Shown: positions 8,908-19,282 of the stretch, in pieces
Position numbering within the stretch: position 1 is the first letter of the stretch
How the letters are laid out: every line of letters starts with the position of its first letter
Assembly: GCA_903924985.1 (NCBI GenBank)
Contig: CAIYDT010000056.1
Span: 1-64,000, forward strand
Source: an uncultured Acetobacteraceae bacterium
Lineage (GTDB): Bacteria; Pseudomonadota; Alphaproteobacteria; Acetobacterales; Acetobacteraceae
Direction: 5' to 3'
DNA length: 64,000 nucleotides
Translations under genes and position numbers: made by a program
Notes under the pieces: model-generated
What the model was told of the DNA's origin: nothing
What the model saw: the letters and a program-made list of their open reading frames with translations, nothing else
Database searches by the model: none

Positions 8908-10344
8908 ATGCCCACGACTGAAGGGGGAGAGATCGTGGACTCAACGCAGACCGCCGCCCAATGGGCGCGTATTCGCGGTCGCCTTCACAGCGAGGTTGGC
9001 GACGTCGAATATCGTACTTGGCTGCGACAAATGACCTTTGTCGGATTGGAAGGTGAAGAAGTTACCGTCCATCTGCCGACCCGCTTCCTCCGCGACTGGG
9101 TCAGTGCCCGTTATGGCTCGCGCCTCAATGCGCTTTGGCAATCCGAAAACCCGGCGATCCGCCGGGTCGATCTTCGGGTTGGCGGTGCCATGGCGCCGAT
9201 CGTTAGTGGCTCGGTCGTGTTGGCAGCCGAACTGGCCGCAGCCGAACCGGAGGCTCCACCGGCCGATCTCACAGCGCCCGAGGATAGGGCCGACGCGAAA
9301 ACCGATCTTGCCGCGGCACTCGACCCGCGCTTCACGTTCGACGGGTTCGTAGTTGGAAAGCCCAACGAGTTTGCCTATGCCTGCGCCCGCCGCGTGGCGG
9401 AACAGCCGTCGGCGCACGGGTTCAATCCGTTGTTTCTGTATGGCGGCGTGGGCCTCGGCAAAACGCATCTGATGCATGCCATTGCATGGGAACTGACGAA
9501 GCGGAATGAGACGGCTGGGCCGGTCCCGCTTGTCGTCACATATATGTCCGCCGAGAAGTTCATGTACCGCTTCATCGCGGCCATCCGGTCGCACTCCACA
9601 ATGGAATTCAAGGAGCAGTTGCGCAACGTCGATGTGCTAATGATCGACGATCTGCAATTCCTGATCGGCAAGGATAACACCCAGGAAGAATTCTTCCACA
9701 CGTTCAACTACCTGGTGGAAGCCGGTAAACAGATCGTCGTGTCTTCCGACAAATCGCCTTCGGACCTCGATCTGGAAGACCGCCTGAAAACGCGCCTGGG
9801 GTGCGGCATGGTCGCCGACCTGCACACCACCACATACGAGCTGCGGCTTTCAATCCTGGAAACCAAGGCCGCGCGCGCCGGCGTGCCGGTGCCGACCAAG
9901 GTCCTGGAGTACCTTGCCCACAAAATCACCTCGAACGTGAGGGAGCTGGAGGGCGCGCTGAACCGCCTGATCGCGCATGCCAATCTGTTCGGGCGCGCCG
10001 TCACGCTGGAAGCGACGCATGAGGTGCTGCACGACCTGTTAAAAGCGCACGACCGGCGGATTTCGATCGACGAAATCCAAAAGAAAGTCGCGGAGCATTA
10101 CGGCATTCGCCTGACGGATATGTCGTCTGCTCGTCGCGCCCGTCAGGTCGCGCGTCCAAGGCAGGTGGCGATGTATCTGGCGAAGCAACTGACCAGCCGC
10201 AGCCTGCCGGAAATCGGCAAACGGTTCGGCAACCGTGACCACACGACGGTCATGCACGCGGTGGCGCGGGTGAACGAGTTGATGGAACGCGACGGCACAT
10301 TCGCAGAAGACGTCGAGTTGTTGCGGCGTCTGCTGGAGTCGTAA
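8908..10344 (+). CDS. dnaA: chromosomal replication initiator protein DnaA
   Basis: ATP-dependent initiator that binds DnaA boxes and opens the origin. From ATG 8908 the product is 478 residues: domain I (QWARIRGRLHSEVGDVEYRT, about 18-95), a short Ala/Glu-rich linker, the AAA+ domain with Walker A GGVGLGKTH (179-187) and Walker B MIDD (245-248), and the domain IV signature DHTTVMHAV starting at residue 444. ATG 8908 is chosen because GGGAGGCGAGG lies just upstream; in-frame alternatives are TTG 8827, ATG 8845 and GTG 8935, the last also with a purine-rich leader. Its 5' region carries a dyad array that may control expression. Confidence 0.95.
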   Translation: MPTTEGGEIVDSTQTAAQWARIRGRLHSEVGDVEYRTWLRQMTFVGLEGEEVTVHLPTRFLRDWVSARYGSRLNALWQSENPAIRRVDLRVGGAMAPIVSGSVVLAAELAAAEPEAPPADLTAPEDRADAKTDLAAALDPRFTFDGFVVGKPNEFAYACARRVAEQPSAHGFNPLFLYGGVGLGKTHLMHAIAWELTKRNETAGPVPLVVTYMSAEKFMYRFIAAIRSHSTMEFKEQLRNVDVLMIDDLQFLIGKDNTQEEFFHTFNYLVEAGKQIVVSSDKSPSDLDLEDRLKTRLGCGMVADLHTTTYELRLSILETKAARAGVPVPTKVLEYLAHKITSNVRELEGALNRLIAHANLFGRAVTLEATHEVLHDLLKAHDRRISIDEIQKKVAEHYGIRLTDMSSARRARQVARPRQVAMYLAKQLTSRSLPEIGKRFGNRDHTTVMHAVARVNELMERDGTFAEDVELLRRLLES

Positions 10345-10464
10345 ATCCACACGCCGTATGCCATCCCCGCGTCAGAATGCCGCACAATCCGCAGTGTGCC
10401 GACTTTCGCGCCCGCGCAGAACGGGCCAGGAAGGGGTTAACTATCCGGGTCCATCGCTGACATC

Positions 10465-11217
10465 ATGAACACGCTCTCGCCCGCTCTCGAAACCCGAGAC
10501 CTGACCAAATCCTTCGCACAGCTGGCGGTGGATACCCTGAACCTGTGCGTCTATCCCGGCGAGTTCTACATCCTGCTTGGCGCCAATGGGGCCGGCAAAA
10601 CCACCACCCTGCGGATGATCGCCGGCCTGCTGCCCCCCGACAGCGGCGGCATCTCCGTTTTTGGCACCGACGCCCTGGCCGACCCGCTCGCGGCCAAGCG
10701 CCTCATGGCCTGGCTGTCGGATGAGCCGATGATCTACGACCAGCTTTCCCCGCTGGAGTATCTCGATTTCGTCGCCGGCCTTTGGGGTGTACCCCACGCT
10801 GCCGTGCGCGCCCAAGGCGTCGCCCTGCTCGACATGCTCGGCCTCGCGCCGAACGCGCGGGACCGGTGCGAGAGCTTATCGAAAGGCATGCGCCAGAAGG
10901 TCGCGCTTGCTGGCGCCCTGGTGCACGATCCCCGGCTGATCATTCTGGATGAGCCGCTGACCGGCCTCGACGCCGGCTCCGCCCGTATCGTGAAAGCGGT
11001 GCTGCGGGAACGGTTGGCCGGCGGCTGCGCAGTGATCATGACGACCCACATCCTGGATGTCGCCGAACGCATGGCCGACCGCATCGGCGTCATCGACCAA
11101 GGCCGCCTGATCGCGGAGGGCACGATGGCCGAGCTGCGGCAGCAGACGAATGCGGGCGACGCCAGCCTGGAGGACGTGTTCCTCAGTCTCATCGCCCCTC
11201 AAGTCCCCGAACCTTGA
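10465..11217 (+). CDS. ABC transporter ATP-binding protein (exporter type)
   Basis: 250-residue ABC ATPase with Walker A GANGAGKTT, signature LSKGMRQK, Walker B LIILDEP and the switch His in TTHILD. The CcmA/NatA-like pattern with DEPLTGLD fits ATPases of ABC-2 exporters. Its stop codon overlaps the start of the membrane partner by one base, so the two are cotranscribed and likely form one complex. Substrate unknown. Confidence 0.9.
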   Translation: MNTLSPALETRDLTKSFAQLAVDTLNLCVYPGEFYILLGANGAGKTTTLRMIAGLLPPDSGGISVFGTDALADPLAAKRLMAWLSDEPMIYDQLSPLEYLDFVAGLWGVPHAAVRAQGVALLDMLGLAPNARDRCESLSKGMRQKVALAGALVHDPRLIILDEPLTGLDAGSARIVKAVLRERLAGGCAVIMTTHILDVAERMADRIGVIDQGRLIAEGTMAELRQQTNAGDASLEDVFLSLIAPQVPEP

Positions 11218-12728
11218 TGCATCCAGCCGGCATCGCCTGGTTCGCGACGCATGAGGCGCGTCTGGCCTGGCGCGACTGGCGTCTGCTGAGCGGTCGCACC
11301 ACGGGTATGATCCTGGTCCTCCTTGGACTGACCGTGTTCCTGCATCTGATCGCCGCGCTGGTGGTGCATCCGTCGCCGGACCTGGCCGTGAACCCGAGCA
11401 AGCAAGCGTTGATCACGATTGCCGGCATGCTGGCGTTGTCTTGGTCACTGATGCTGTCGCAGGCGGTGGAGTCCGTCACGCGCGTCTTCTACACCCGCGG
11501 CGATTTGGAGCTGATCCTGTCTTCGCCGGTCGCGGCGTGGCGGCTGTTCGCGGTGCGCATCAGCGCGATGGCTGTCGCGATCGCGCTGATGTCGCTGGCC
11601 CTCGCCGCACCCTTTATTAATGTACTGGCCTGGCGCGGGGGGGGCCGCTGGCTGGCAGTTTATCTGGCGGTTATGGCCTTGGCGGTGATCGCGGTTGCAT
11701 TGGCGGTCGTACTGGTGGCGGCCATGTTCCGCACCATCGGGCCGAAGCGTACCCGCCTGATCGCGCAGATCGTGGCGGCCTTCATCGGCGCGATCTTCGC
11801 CATCAGTCTGCAGTTCGCCGCCATTCAATCCTTCGGCACGCCGGACCGGATGGCGTTCCTGCGGTCGGATTCGATGCTGGCGTTCGCCCCTGAGCCCGAC
11901 AGCCCTCTCTGGGGCATCGCCCACGCGGCAATGGGCTATCCCGGGCCGCTCGCCGCGCTGCTGGTCATTGCCATCTTGTGCCTGGGTTCGGTCATCGCGG
12001 TCTTCGCACCCCGCTTCGACCGGTTCGTGCTGGCCGCTGGCAGCGTCGCGCAAGGTCCCGCGATCCGGGGCGGATCTGGGCTCGGGGGTCGCGGTCTCTC
12101 CCCGTCGCGGGCTTTGCGCCGGAAGGAGTGGGCACTGCTCCGCCGCGACCCTTGGCTGGTGTCCCAGACGCTGGTGCAAATCCTCTATCTGCTGCCTGCC
12201 GCCTACCTGCTGTGGCGCAGTTTCAACACTGGCATCGACGCGATCACGCTGCTGGTACCGGTACTGGTCACCGCCTCCGGCCAGTTTTCCGGCGGCCTCG
12301 CTTGGTTGGCAATCTCGGGGGAGGATGCGCCCGACCTGATTGGCACCGCGCCCGTGCCGGTGTCGCTGATCCTGCTCGCCAAGTTCGAGGCGACGATCGG
12401 CGGCACGCTGATGGTTTTCTCCCCGTTTCTGCTGATTCTCCTGGGGCTTTCGCCGCGCGCGGGGATCGCCGCCGTCATCGGCATCATGCTCGCGGCGGTG
12501 TCCGCCACTGCCATCCAGTATTGGTATCGCCTGCAAGCCCACCGGGGCCGCATCCGTCGCCGACAGACCGCGTCCCGTTTCACCACCTACGCCGAGGCTT
12601 TGTCCTCCGTCAGTTGGGCCGCCACCGCTGCGCTGGCCGCCGCGGGAACCTGGCTGACCGTGATCCCCGCTGTTGCCGGCGCGCTGGTCGTCGTTATTGT
12701 CTGGCTGCTCGCACCAGCCCGGCGTTAA
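11217..12728 (+). CDS. ABC-2-like exporter membrane protein
   Basis: 503-residue integral membrane protein with about ten to twelve hydrophobic segments (for example residues 24-44, 66-86, 105-135 and several after 320) and no ATPase motifs. A cytoplasmic loop RALRRKEWALLRRDPWL in the middle is typical of the putative ABC exporter family paired with a NatA-like ATPase. ATG 11217 shares its A with the stop of the ATPase gene; TTG 11214 is an alternative. Substrate cannot be inferred. The transcript runs into a strongly structured gap. Confidence 0.85.
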   Translation: MHPAGIAWFATHEARLAWRDWRLLSGRTTGMILVLLGLTVFLHLIAALVVHPSPDLAVNPSKQALITIAGMLALSWSLMLSQAVESVTRVFYTRGDLELILSSPVAAWRLFAVRISAMAVAIALMSLALAAPFINVLAWRGGGRWLAVYLAVMALAVIAVALAVVLVAAMFRTIGPKRTRLIAQIVAAFIGAIFAISLQFAAIQSFGTPDRMAFLRSDSMLAFAPEPDSPLWGIAHAAMGYPGPLAALLVIAILCLGSVIAVFAPRFDRFVLAAGSVAQGPAIRGGSGLGGRGLSPSRALRRKEWALLRRDPWLVSQTLVQILYLLPAAYLLWRSFNTGIDAITLLVPVLVTASGQFSGGLAWLAISGEDAPDLIGTAPVPVSLILLAKFEATIGGTLMVFSPFLLILLGLSPRAGIAAVIGIMLAAVSATAIQYWYRLQAHRGRIRRRQTASRFTTYAEALSSVSWAATAALAAAGTWLTVIPAVAGALVVVIVWLLAPARR

Positions 12729-12729
12729 A

Positions 12730-12855
12730 CCGTGTTGCGTTCCACGGTTCGTCTGGAAGCTAATTGGGGGTGAAGCACAGACCCCCGCACGCACGCGGCG
12801 TAAGCGGGGGTCATCACGGAGGCTCAACCTCCGCACTCGAGCGATAAAGCCGAGT
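12730..12855 (+). ncRNA. candidate structured RNA with alternative hairpins
   Basis: In the 383-nt gap after the exporter operon a run of inverted repeats could fold as RNA. CCGTG/CACGG pairs at 12730-12747. GGGGGT (12766-12771) can pair with ACCCCC (12781-12786), but GACCCCCGC (12780-12788) pairs even better with GCGGGGGTC (12804-12812), so the two helices exclude each other. Then CGGAGG/CCTCCG at 12817-12833 and ACTCG/CGAGT at 12835-12855. There is no T-tract, so simple termination is unlikely. It matches no riboswitch or ncRNA family I know. It could be a leader switch for the CoA-transferase gene, an independent small RNA, or an exporter-transcript 3' structure. Strand is assumed. Confidence 0.4.
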
Positions 12856-12959
12856 ATAAGCTTGGACTTTGATATACGTTACCGATGCCAAGTCAATCGG
12901 CAACTACGAACAAACCAGGTGGCGTCATGTCTTTTTACACCCTCCTTTGTTGTTGAAAA

Positions 12960-12977
12960 CGGCGTTATTTAACGCCG
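12960..12977. promoter_or_regulatory. perfect 8-bp-arm palindrome upstream of the CoA-transferase
   Basis: CGGCGTTA and TAACGCCG separated by TT, 135 nt before the CoA-transferase start, in a locally AT-rich stretch. The symmetry and lack of a T-run suggest a protein-binding operator rather than a terminator. No regulator gene is adjacent. Confidence 0.4.
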
Positions 12978-13111
12978 AACGGTCCAACTTGTCAATCGGA
13001 ATCGTGCCTTTTGTCCTCCGTCCGCGATCAAAAAATTGCCGCCCACCCGGTTGCCCGATATCCAGATCGCGCGGCTTAATCGCCCGACGCAACGCGCTAC
13101 AGGAGTTTGCC

Positions 13112-14332
13112 ATGCCCCCACCCACCCACGGCCCCTTGGCTGGCGTGAAAGTCGTCGCCTGCTCCACCGCGCAGGCCGGCACCGTGCCCTATATGCTGAT
13201 GGCCGACCTCGGCGCCGAGGTCATAAAAATCGAGGTGCCTGACGGCGGCGATACTTCCCGTGGCAATAGCGTGCTGCCGGGCATGCCCAGCACCTATTTC
13301 GAAACCAACAACCGCGGCGTCAAAAGCATGACGCTGAATTTGAAAACGCCGGAGGGGCAGGAGATCCTGCGCAAACTGGTCGCCCAGGCCGACATCTTCG
13401 GCCAGAATTTCCGCCCGGGCGCGGCGGAAAAGAACGGCTTTGGGTATGAGGCCCTGCGCAAGGTGAACCCCAGGCTGGTCTATATGTCGATCTCCGGCTA
13501 CGGCCCGAACGGCCCGCACGCCGACCTGCCGGGTACGGACTCGATGGCGCAGGCGCTGGGAGGCATCGCCGAGGCCTACTCCAACCCCGGCCAGCCGCTG
13601 CGCACCGGGATCGTGTCGGTGGCCGATGAGACCTGCGCCATCCTGGCGTTCGGCGGCGCCCTGGCCGCGCTGACCCACGCCCGTACCACCGGAATCGGCC
13701 AAAAAGTCGATTGCTCTTTGCTGGGCGGCCAGATCCGTTTGATGGGCTGGACGCTGACCACCACGATGTGGCGCAACCGGGACCCGGTGACCGGCCAGGC
13801 CCGCATCACCGGCACCCCGGATCGGCCCGGCATGAGCGCGAGCTTCAACGACCGCAACGGCAAGCCGCTGGTGTTCCAGCTGAACGGCAACCGCGTGTGG
13901 AAGACCGCGATGACCGCGCTGGGATTCTTCCCGGCGCTGGAGGCGGCGGGTTACGCCAACCTTGGCGTGATTATTGGATCGGACGAAAAGCGGTCGGCGT
14001 TGTTGCGTATCCTCGACGGCCTGTTCGCCACCGGGCTCCGCGACGATTGGGTTGCTCGCTTGCGCGGCGCCGACATCGTGGCGGCGCCGATCAATACGCT
14101 GCTGGAGGCTTCGAACGATCCCGACGTGCTGGCGAACGGCTATGTGACCGAGGTCGAGTATCCGAAGCACGGCAAGCGGCTGAAGGTGCATGGCTCGCCG
14201 TGGCATTTCTCGGAAACCCCGGCGAAGATCGGGATCGCGCCGGAACTGGGGGCGCATAATGAGGAAATGCTTTCCGGGCTGGGCTATGGCGCGGCCGAGA
14301 TCGCGGATCTGCGGGCTCGGAAGGTGGTGTAG
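13112..14332 (+). CDS. CaiB/BaiF family CoA-transferase
   Basis: 406-residue class III CoA-transferase, moving CoA between carboxylic acids through an aspartyl anhydride intermediate. Visible family features: LMADLGAEVIKIEVPDGGD near the N-terminus, the NRGVKSMTLNLKTPEG segment, SISGYGPNGP, and the catalytic Asp172 in SVADETCAILAFGG. ATG 13112 follows AGGAG at 13101 and is preferred to longer readings because upstream codons look non-coding. Single gene; substrates unknown. Confidence 0.92.
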   Translation: MPPPTHGPLAGVKVVACSTAQAGTVPYMLMADLGAEVIKIEVPDGGDTSRGNSVLPGMPSTYFETNNRGVKSMTLNLKTPEGQEILRKLVAQADIFGQNFRPGAAEKNGFGYEALRKVNPRLVYMSISGYGPNGPHADLPGTDSMAQALGGIAEAYSNPGQPLRTGIVSVADETCAILAFGGALAALTHARTTGIGQKVDCSLLGGQIRLMGWTLTTTMWRNRDPVTGQARITGTPDRPGMSASFNDRNGKPLVFQLNGNRVWKTAMTALGFFPALEAAGYANLGVIIGSDEKRSALLRILDGLFATGLRDDWVARLRGADIVAAPINTLLEASNDPDVLANGYVTEVEYPKHGKRLKVHGSPWHFSETPAKIGIAPELGAHNEEMLSGLGYGAAEIADLRARKVV

Positions 14333-14679
14333 CGGGATACCGGTCGGTCGCTGTTCAACCCGCATTCACGGGGTCGGCACCTCTGCGAAGGTGGGCAGCG
14401 ACGGGCCATCGGCCAGCCATGGCACCGCATGGGAGCACCAGATCGCGAATTCCGGCCTGCGCGACGAATCGTCATTGAGTGTGGAGACCCGGAGTGTGGA
14501 GACCCGCGAACTGAACAGAAGTGGCGAAATTTCTCAGGGAACGACTCGAACGAGCGCAGTTTGTCCATACCCGCCAGTGGGGAAGCATTCTACCGCCATC
14601 GGTGCCGGTGTGCCACGCCACCGACAATCATTGCTCCCCCCGCTTGTCGCAGGCCCCTCGCCGCCCTAACTGACGGGCC
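14333..14679. other. intergenic stretch before grpE, no convincing gene
   Basis: 347 nt without a supported gene. It contains a 15-bp tandem duplication of GAGTGTGGAGACCCG (14477-14491 and 14492-14506). On the minus strand about 36 open codons encode RPEFAIWCSHAVPWLADG and end with a stop near 14368; they read like the C-terminal end of a decayed gene, but I cannot assign it. A promoter for grpE must lie here; CTTG at 14643 with CCCTAA at 14664 resembles a heat-shock promoter but would leave almost no leader. Confidence 0.4.
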
Positions 14680-15285
14680 ATGAGCACCGAGCACGAACAC
14701 AATCCCGAGCAACCGGCGACCGAGACTGGCCCGGATGCCGCCACCCCAGAAACCCCTCGAACCCCGGAACAGGTGATGCAGGCGGCCACCGCCCGCATCG
14801 CCGAGCTGGAAGCCGAACTGGCGGAGATGAAGGATCGCTGGATCCGGTCGGAGGCGGAGAACGCCAACGTCCGGGCCCGAGCGCGCCGCGACGCCGACGA
14901 CGCGCGACAGTACGCCGTGCAGAAGTTCGCCACCGACGTTGTGGAGGCGGCGGAGAACCTGAAGCGCGGCATCGACAGCCTGCCGCCCCCGTCCGACGAC
15001 CTGCCGGCGATCGTCGTCAAGGTCCGTGAGGGGCTGGAGGGCGTCGAACGCAGCTTCACCGGTATCCTCGAGCGCAACGGCATCAAAAAGGAGGACCCGG
15101 TCGGCAAGCCGTTCGATCCCAACCTGCATCAGGCGATGCAGGAGCAAGAGAGCGACGCCCATAAGCCAGGCACCGTCATGCAGGCCTGGACCGCATGCTG
15201 GACCCTGCACGGGCGGCTGCTGAAGCCCGCCATGGTGGTCGTCGCCAAGGCGCCGCCGGTCGAGATCGCCAGCAACGCCGCCTAA
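14680..15285 (+). CDS. grpE: nucleotide exchange factor GrpE
   Basis: 201-residue co-chaperone that releases ADP from DnaK. Layout is standard: acidic disordered start, long coiled coil from about residue 35 (ARIAELEAELAEMKDRWIRS, ENANVRARARRD), and C-terminal beta-wing with GKPFDPNLHQAM and the final VVVAKAP. It lies 132 nt upstream of dnaK in the same direction, forming a grpE-dnaK-dnaJ chaperone group; hrcA, often found here in other bacteria, is absent from the window. Confidence 0.96.
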   Translation: MSTEHEHNPEQPATETGPDAATPETPRTPEQVMQAATARIAELEAELAEMKDRWIRSEAENANVRARARRDADDARQYAVQKFATDVVEAAENLKRGIDSLPPPSDDLPAIVVKVREGLEGVERSFTGILERNGIKKEDPVGKPFDPNLHQAMQEQESDAHKPGTVMQAWTACWTLHGRLLKPAMVVVAKAPPVEIASNAA

Positions 15286-15417
15286 CCGCGGCAAAATGAC
15301 AAAAAAGCAACCCGGAACCCTTGCCCAGGGCCCCTTGCCCTCATACATCCCCCTTATTCACCCACAGGGGTGCGCGCGGTGCTTCGGGCCGCCCGCGCCC
15401 GCTAGAAGGAGTTTTCC

Positions 15418-17343
<1,926 letters not shown>

Positions 17344-17370
17344 GGTTTTCGGTCCGGTTTGGAAGACCGC

Positions 17371-17402
17371 TCGCGCCCGCGCTTCGATGAAGCCGGGCGC
17401 GA
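17371..17402 (+). promoter_or_regulatory. large stem-loop between dnaK and dnaJ
   Basis: Arms TCGCGCCCGCGCTTC and GAAGCCGGGCGCGA pair over 14 bp with a single bulged base and a GAT loop. It sits 27 nt after the dnaK stop and 36 nt before dnaJ, with no T-run. Stem-loops at this position in other bacteria act as RNA processing or stabilising sites that give more DnaK than DnaJ; that role is inferred. Confidence 0.55.
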
Positions 17403-17438
17403 CGCATTTACAGCTTCGTGTTTGGGGACCGGTCTAAC

Positions 17439-18569
17439 ATGGCCAAACAAGATTTCTACACCACGCTCGGCGTGGCCAAGGATGCCTCCGCGGACGACCT
17501 GAAAAAGGCGTACCGCAAGCTCGCCATGCAATACCACCCGGACCGTAATCCGGGGGACAAAGGCGCCGAGGCGAAATTCAAGGATCTGAGCGAAGCATAC
17601 GATGTCCTAAAGGACGACCAGAAGCGCGCTGCCTACGACCGTTTCGGCCACGCGGCGTTCGAGCAGGGCGGCGGCCAGCAAGCCGGTGGCTTCGATTTCA
17701 ATGCCGGCGGCGGGCTGGGCGATATCTTCGAGCAGATGTTCGGCCAGATGGCTGGCAATCGCGGGCGCCCGCGCCAAGGCAACGACATCCAGCAGGCGGT
17801 GGAAATCACCCTGGAAGAAGCCTTCGCTGGCACCAAGTCCACCCTGCGCGTACCCACTCGGGTGGCGTGCGAGGCGTGCTCGGGCAGCGGGTCCGCCGAC
17901 GCCAACAAGGAAGCCGCGACCTGCGTTACCTGCCGCGGTGCCGGCAAAGTCCGCGCGCAGCAGGGTTTCTTTACCATCGAACGCACCTGCCCCACCTGCA
18001 ACGGCCAGGGCAAGACCATCCGCAACCCCTGCCGCACCTGCCGGGGCGCGGGCACCGTGCAGCGCGAACGCAGCTTGCAGGTGTCGATTCCCGCCGGCGT
18101 GGACGACGGCACCCGCATCCGCCTGACCGGCGAAGGTGAGGCCGGCGGCCAGGGCATTCGCAATGGCGACCTGTACGTGCATGTCAGCGTCCGTCAGCAC
18201 GAGTTTTTCCAGCGGGAGGGCGCGCACATCCTGATGCGTGTGCCGCTGCGGATGACTCAAGCGGCCCTTGGCGGCGACGTGGAGGTGCCGGTGATCGACG
18301 GCACCAAAGCCAAGGTCAAAATCCCGCCCGGCACCCAGACCGGCCAGCAATTCCGCTTGCGCGGCAAAGGCTTCTCCGTCCTGCGCAACCCCGCGCGCGG
18401 CGACATGGTGATCGAGGTCACGGTGGAAACGCCGCAGTCCCTGAGCCCCAGGCAGCGGGAGCTGCTGGAGCAGTTCGACGCCGAAGGCCAGAAGAACACC
18501 AAAGGTAGCCCGGAGAATGAGGGCTTCTTCGCTCGGATGAAGGAGTTCTTCGACGGGGGGCGGGGGTAA
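17439..18569 (+). CDS. dnaJ: molecular chaperone DnaJ (Hsp40)
   Basis: 376-residue type I J-protein that delivers substrates to DnaK and stimulates its ATPase. J-domain with HPD in YHPDRNPGD, Gly/Phe-rich region (residues about 75-110), four zinc-binding CxxCxGxG repeats (CEACSGSG, CVTCRGAG, CPTCNGQG, CRTCRGAG) and the C-terminal substrate domain. ATG 17439 gives the canonical start MAKQDFYTTLGV; an earlier in-frame codon adds only non-family residues. Followed by an intrinsic terminator. Confidence 0.97.
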   Translation: MAKQDFYTTLGVAKDASADDLKKAYRKLAMQYHPDRNPGDKGAEAKFKDLSEAYDVLKDDQKRAAYDRFGHAAFEQGGGQQAGGFDFNAGGGLGDIFEQMFGQMAGNRGRPRQGNDIQQAVEITLEEAFAGTKSTLRVPTRVACEACSGSGSADANKEAATCVTCRGAGKVRAQQGFFTIERTCPTCNGQGKTIRNPCRTCRGAGTVQRERSLQVSIPAGVDDGTRIRLTGEGEAGGQGIRNGDLYVHVSVRQHEFFQREGAHILMRVPLRMTQAALGGDVEVPVIDGTKAKVKIPPGTQTGQQFRLRGKGFSVLRNPARGDMVIEVTVETPQSLSPRQRELLEQFDAEGQKNTKGSPENEGFFARMKEFFDGGRG

Positions 18570-18574
18570 GCACG

Positions 18575-18607
18575 GCGGAAGGCGCTTCGCTTTTCCGCTT
18601 TTTGTTT
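18575..18607 (+). terminator. intrinsic terminator after dnaJ
   Basis: Arms GCGGAA (18575-18580) and TTCCGC (18593-18598) enclose a further small complementary segment and are followed directly by TTTTTGTTT. It begins six bases after the dnaJ stop. Confidence 0.75.
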
Positions 18608-18898
18608 CAAGCCTTCTTGATGACCGGCGTCCGACTTCGCATCCCGGGCGTCCGACAACGCCTGGTCTGATAGCCCTTCCCCACGCCCGAGCGCTGTGTG
18701 GGCCGCGAGGCAGGGTGGACATGCATTCGCCGCCGCGGCCGCGATGGCGATACGCTCCCGTAACGCGGCTGGCAAAGCACCGTTGTTAAGCTGTGCGCTG
18801 AAGCCGAGGTAGCCCGCCAACACCAGCGGGGCGTGCCCCAGCATGCGCAGCATATTCGGCACATACCCCCGCTTCGCGGCGACGGAGGCGAATAGCAT
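18605..18898 (-). pseudogene. truncated AhpD/carboxymuconolactone decarboxylase-like gene
   Basis: From ATG 18898 the frame encodes the core of an AhpD-type alkylhydroperoxidase: NMLRMLGHAPLVLAGYLGFS, LPAALRERIAIAAAAANACP and the redox motif CPPCLAAHTALGRGEGLSD. After about residue 70 homology stops and the frame runs through the dnaJ terminator and antisense to dnaJ. The remaining third of the usual ~150-180 residues is missing, and the N-terminus is short as well. The CxxC and His would be intact, but the helical bundle would not. Confidence 0.65.
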
Positions 18899-18999
18899 CT
18901 TGACGTCCTCGGCAGCCCCTCAACCGCGAAAGCGTGGAACCGGGAGGAGCGGTCCCGGAGTGTCGCAAGCTCCTTCTGCTCGGGGGTGTTCTGCCAGGC

Positions 19000-19188
19000 G
19001 GCCCCTATGTCACCGCGTTTCCCAGTTCGCTGGTGCAGTTCAACGCCAGACGGTGGGATTTGAAAATTCTACCCATCAGCCTGAGAAAACCGTTGCAGGT
19101 TGCGATTGTGACACTAAAATACCGGACCCAAAGTGCCGCGGCCCACGCGTTCATCGAGCATGCGCGGGTGGCGACGAAAGCATTGCGG
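19000..19188 (+). pseudogene. C-terminal remnant of a LysR-type regulator
   Basis: 63 codons match the end of LysR effector-binding domains: SSLVQFNARRWDLKILPISL then VAIVTLKYRTQSAAAHAFIE, equivalent to the common VAIVTLKNRTLSPxAQLFIE. No helix-turn-helix part exists upstream; the preceding DNA (18899-18999) is unassignable and the divergent AhpD relic lies beyond. The frame stays open into the next gene but without homology. Together with the AhpD piece it suggests a deleted oxidative-stress or catabolic locus. Confidence 0.65.
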
Positions 19189-19282
19189 TGCGGCGGCCGT
19201 CATGCCACCCGCGCCAGTGGCGGGGCTGGCCGGTGCGCGCCCATCGGGATTATCTTGCCGGGAAACGTCCCAAGGAGTTCGC

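Noticed and set aside
15319-15357. Heat-shock sigma-32 promoter before dnaK
   Set aside because: CCTTG elements occur at 15319 and 15333 but the spacing to any CCTTAT or CATAC element is too short for the consensus.
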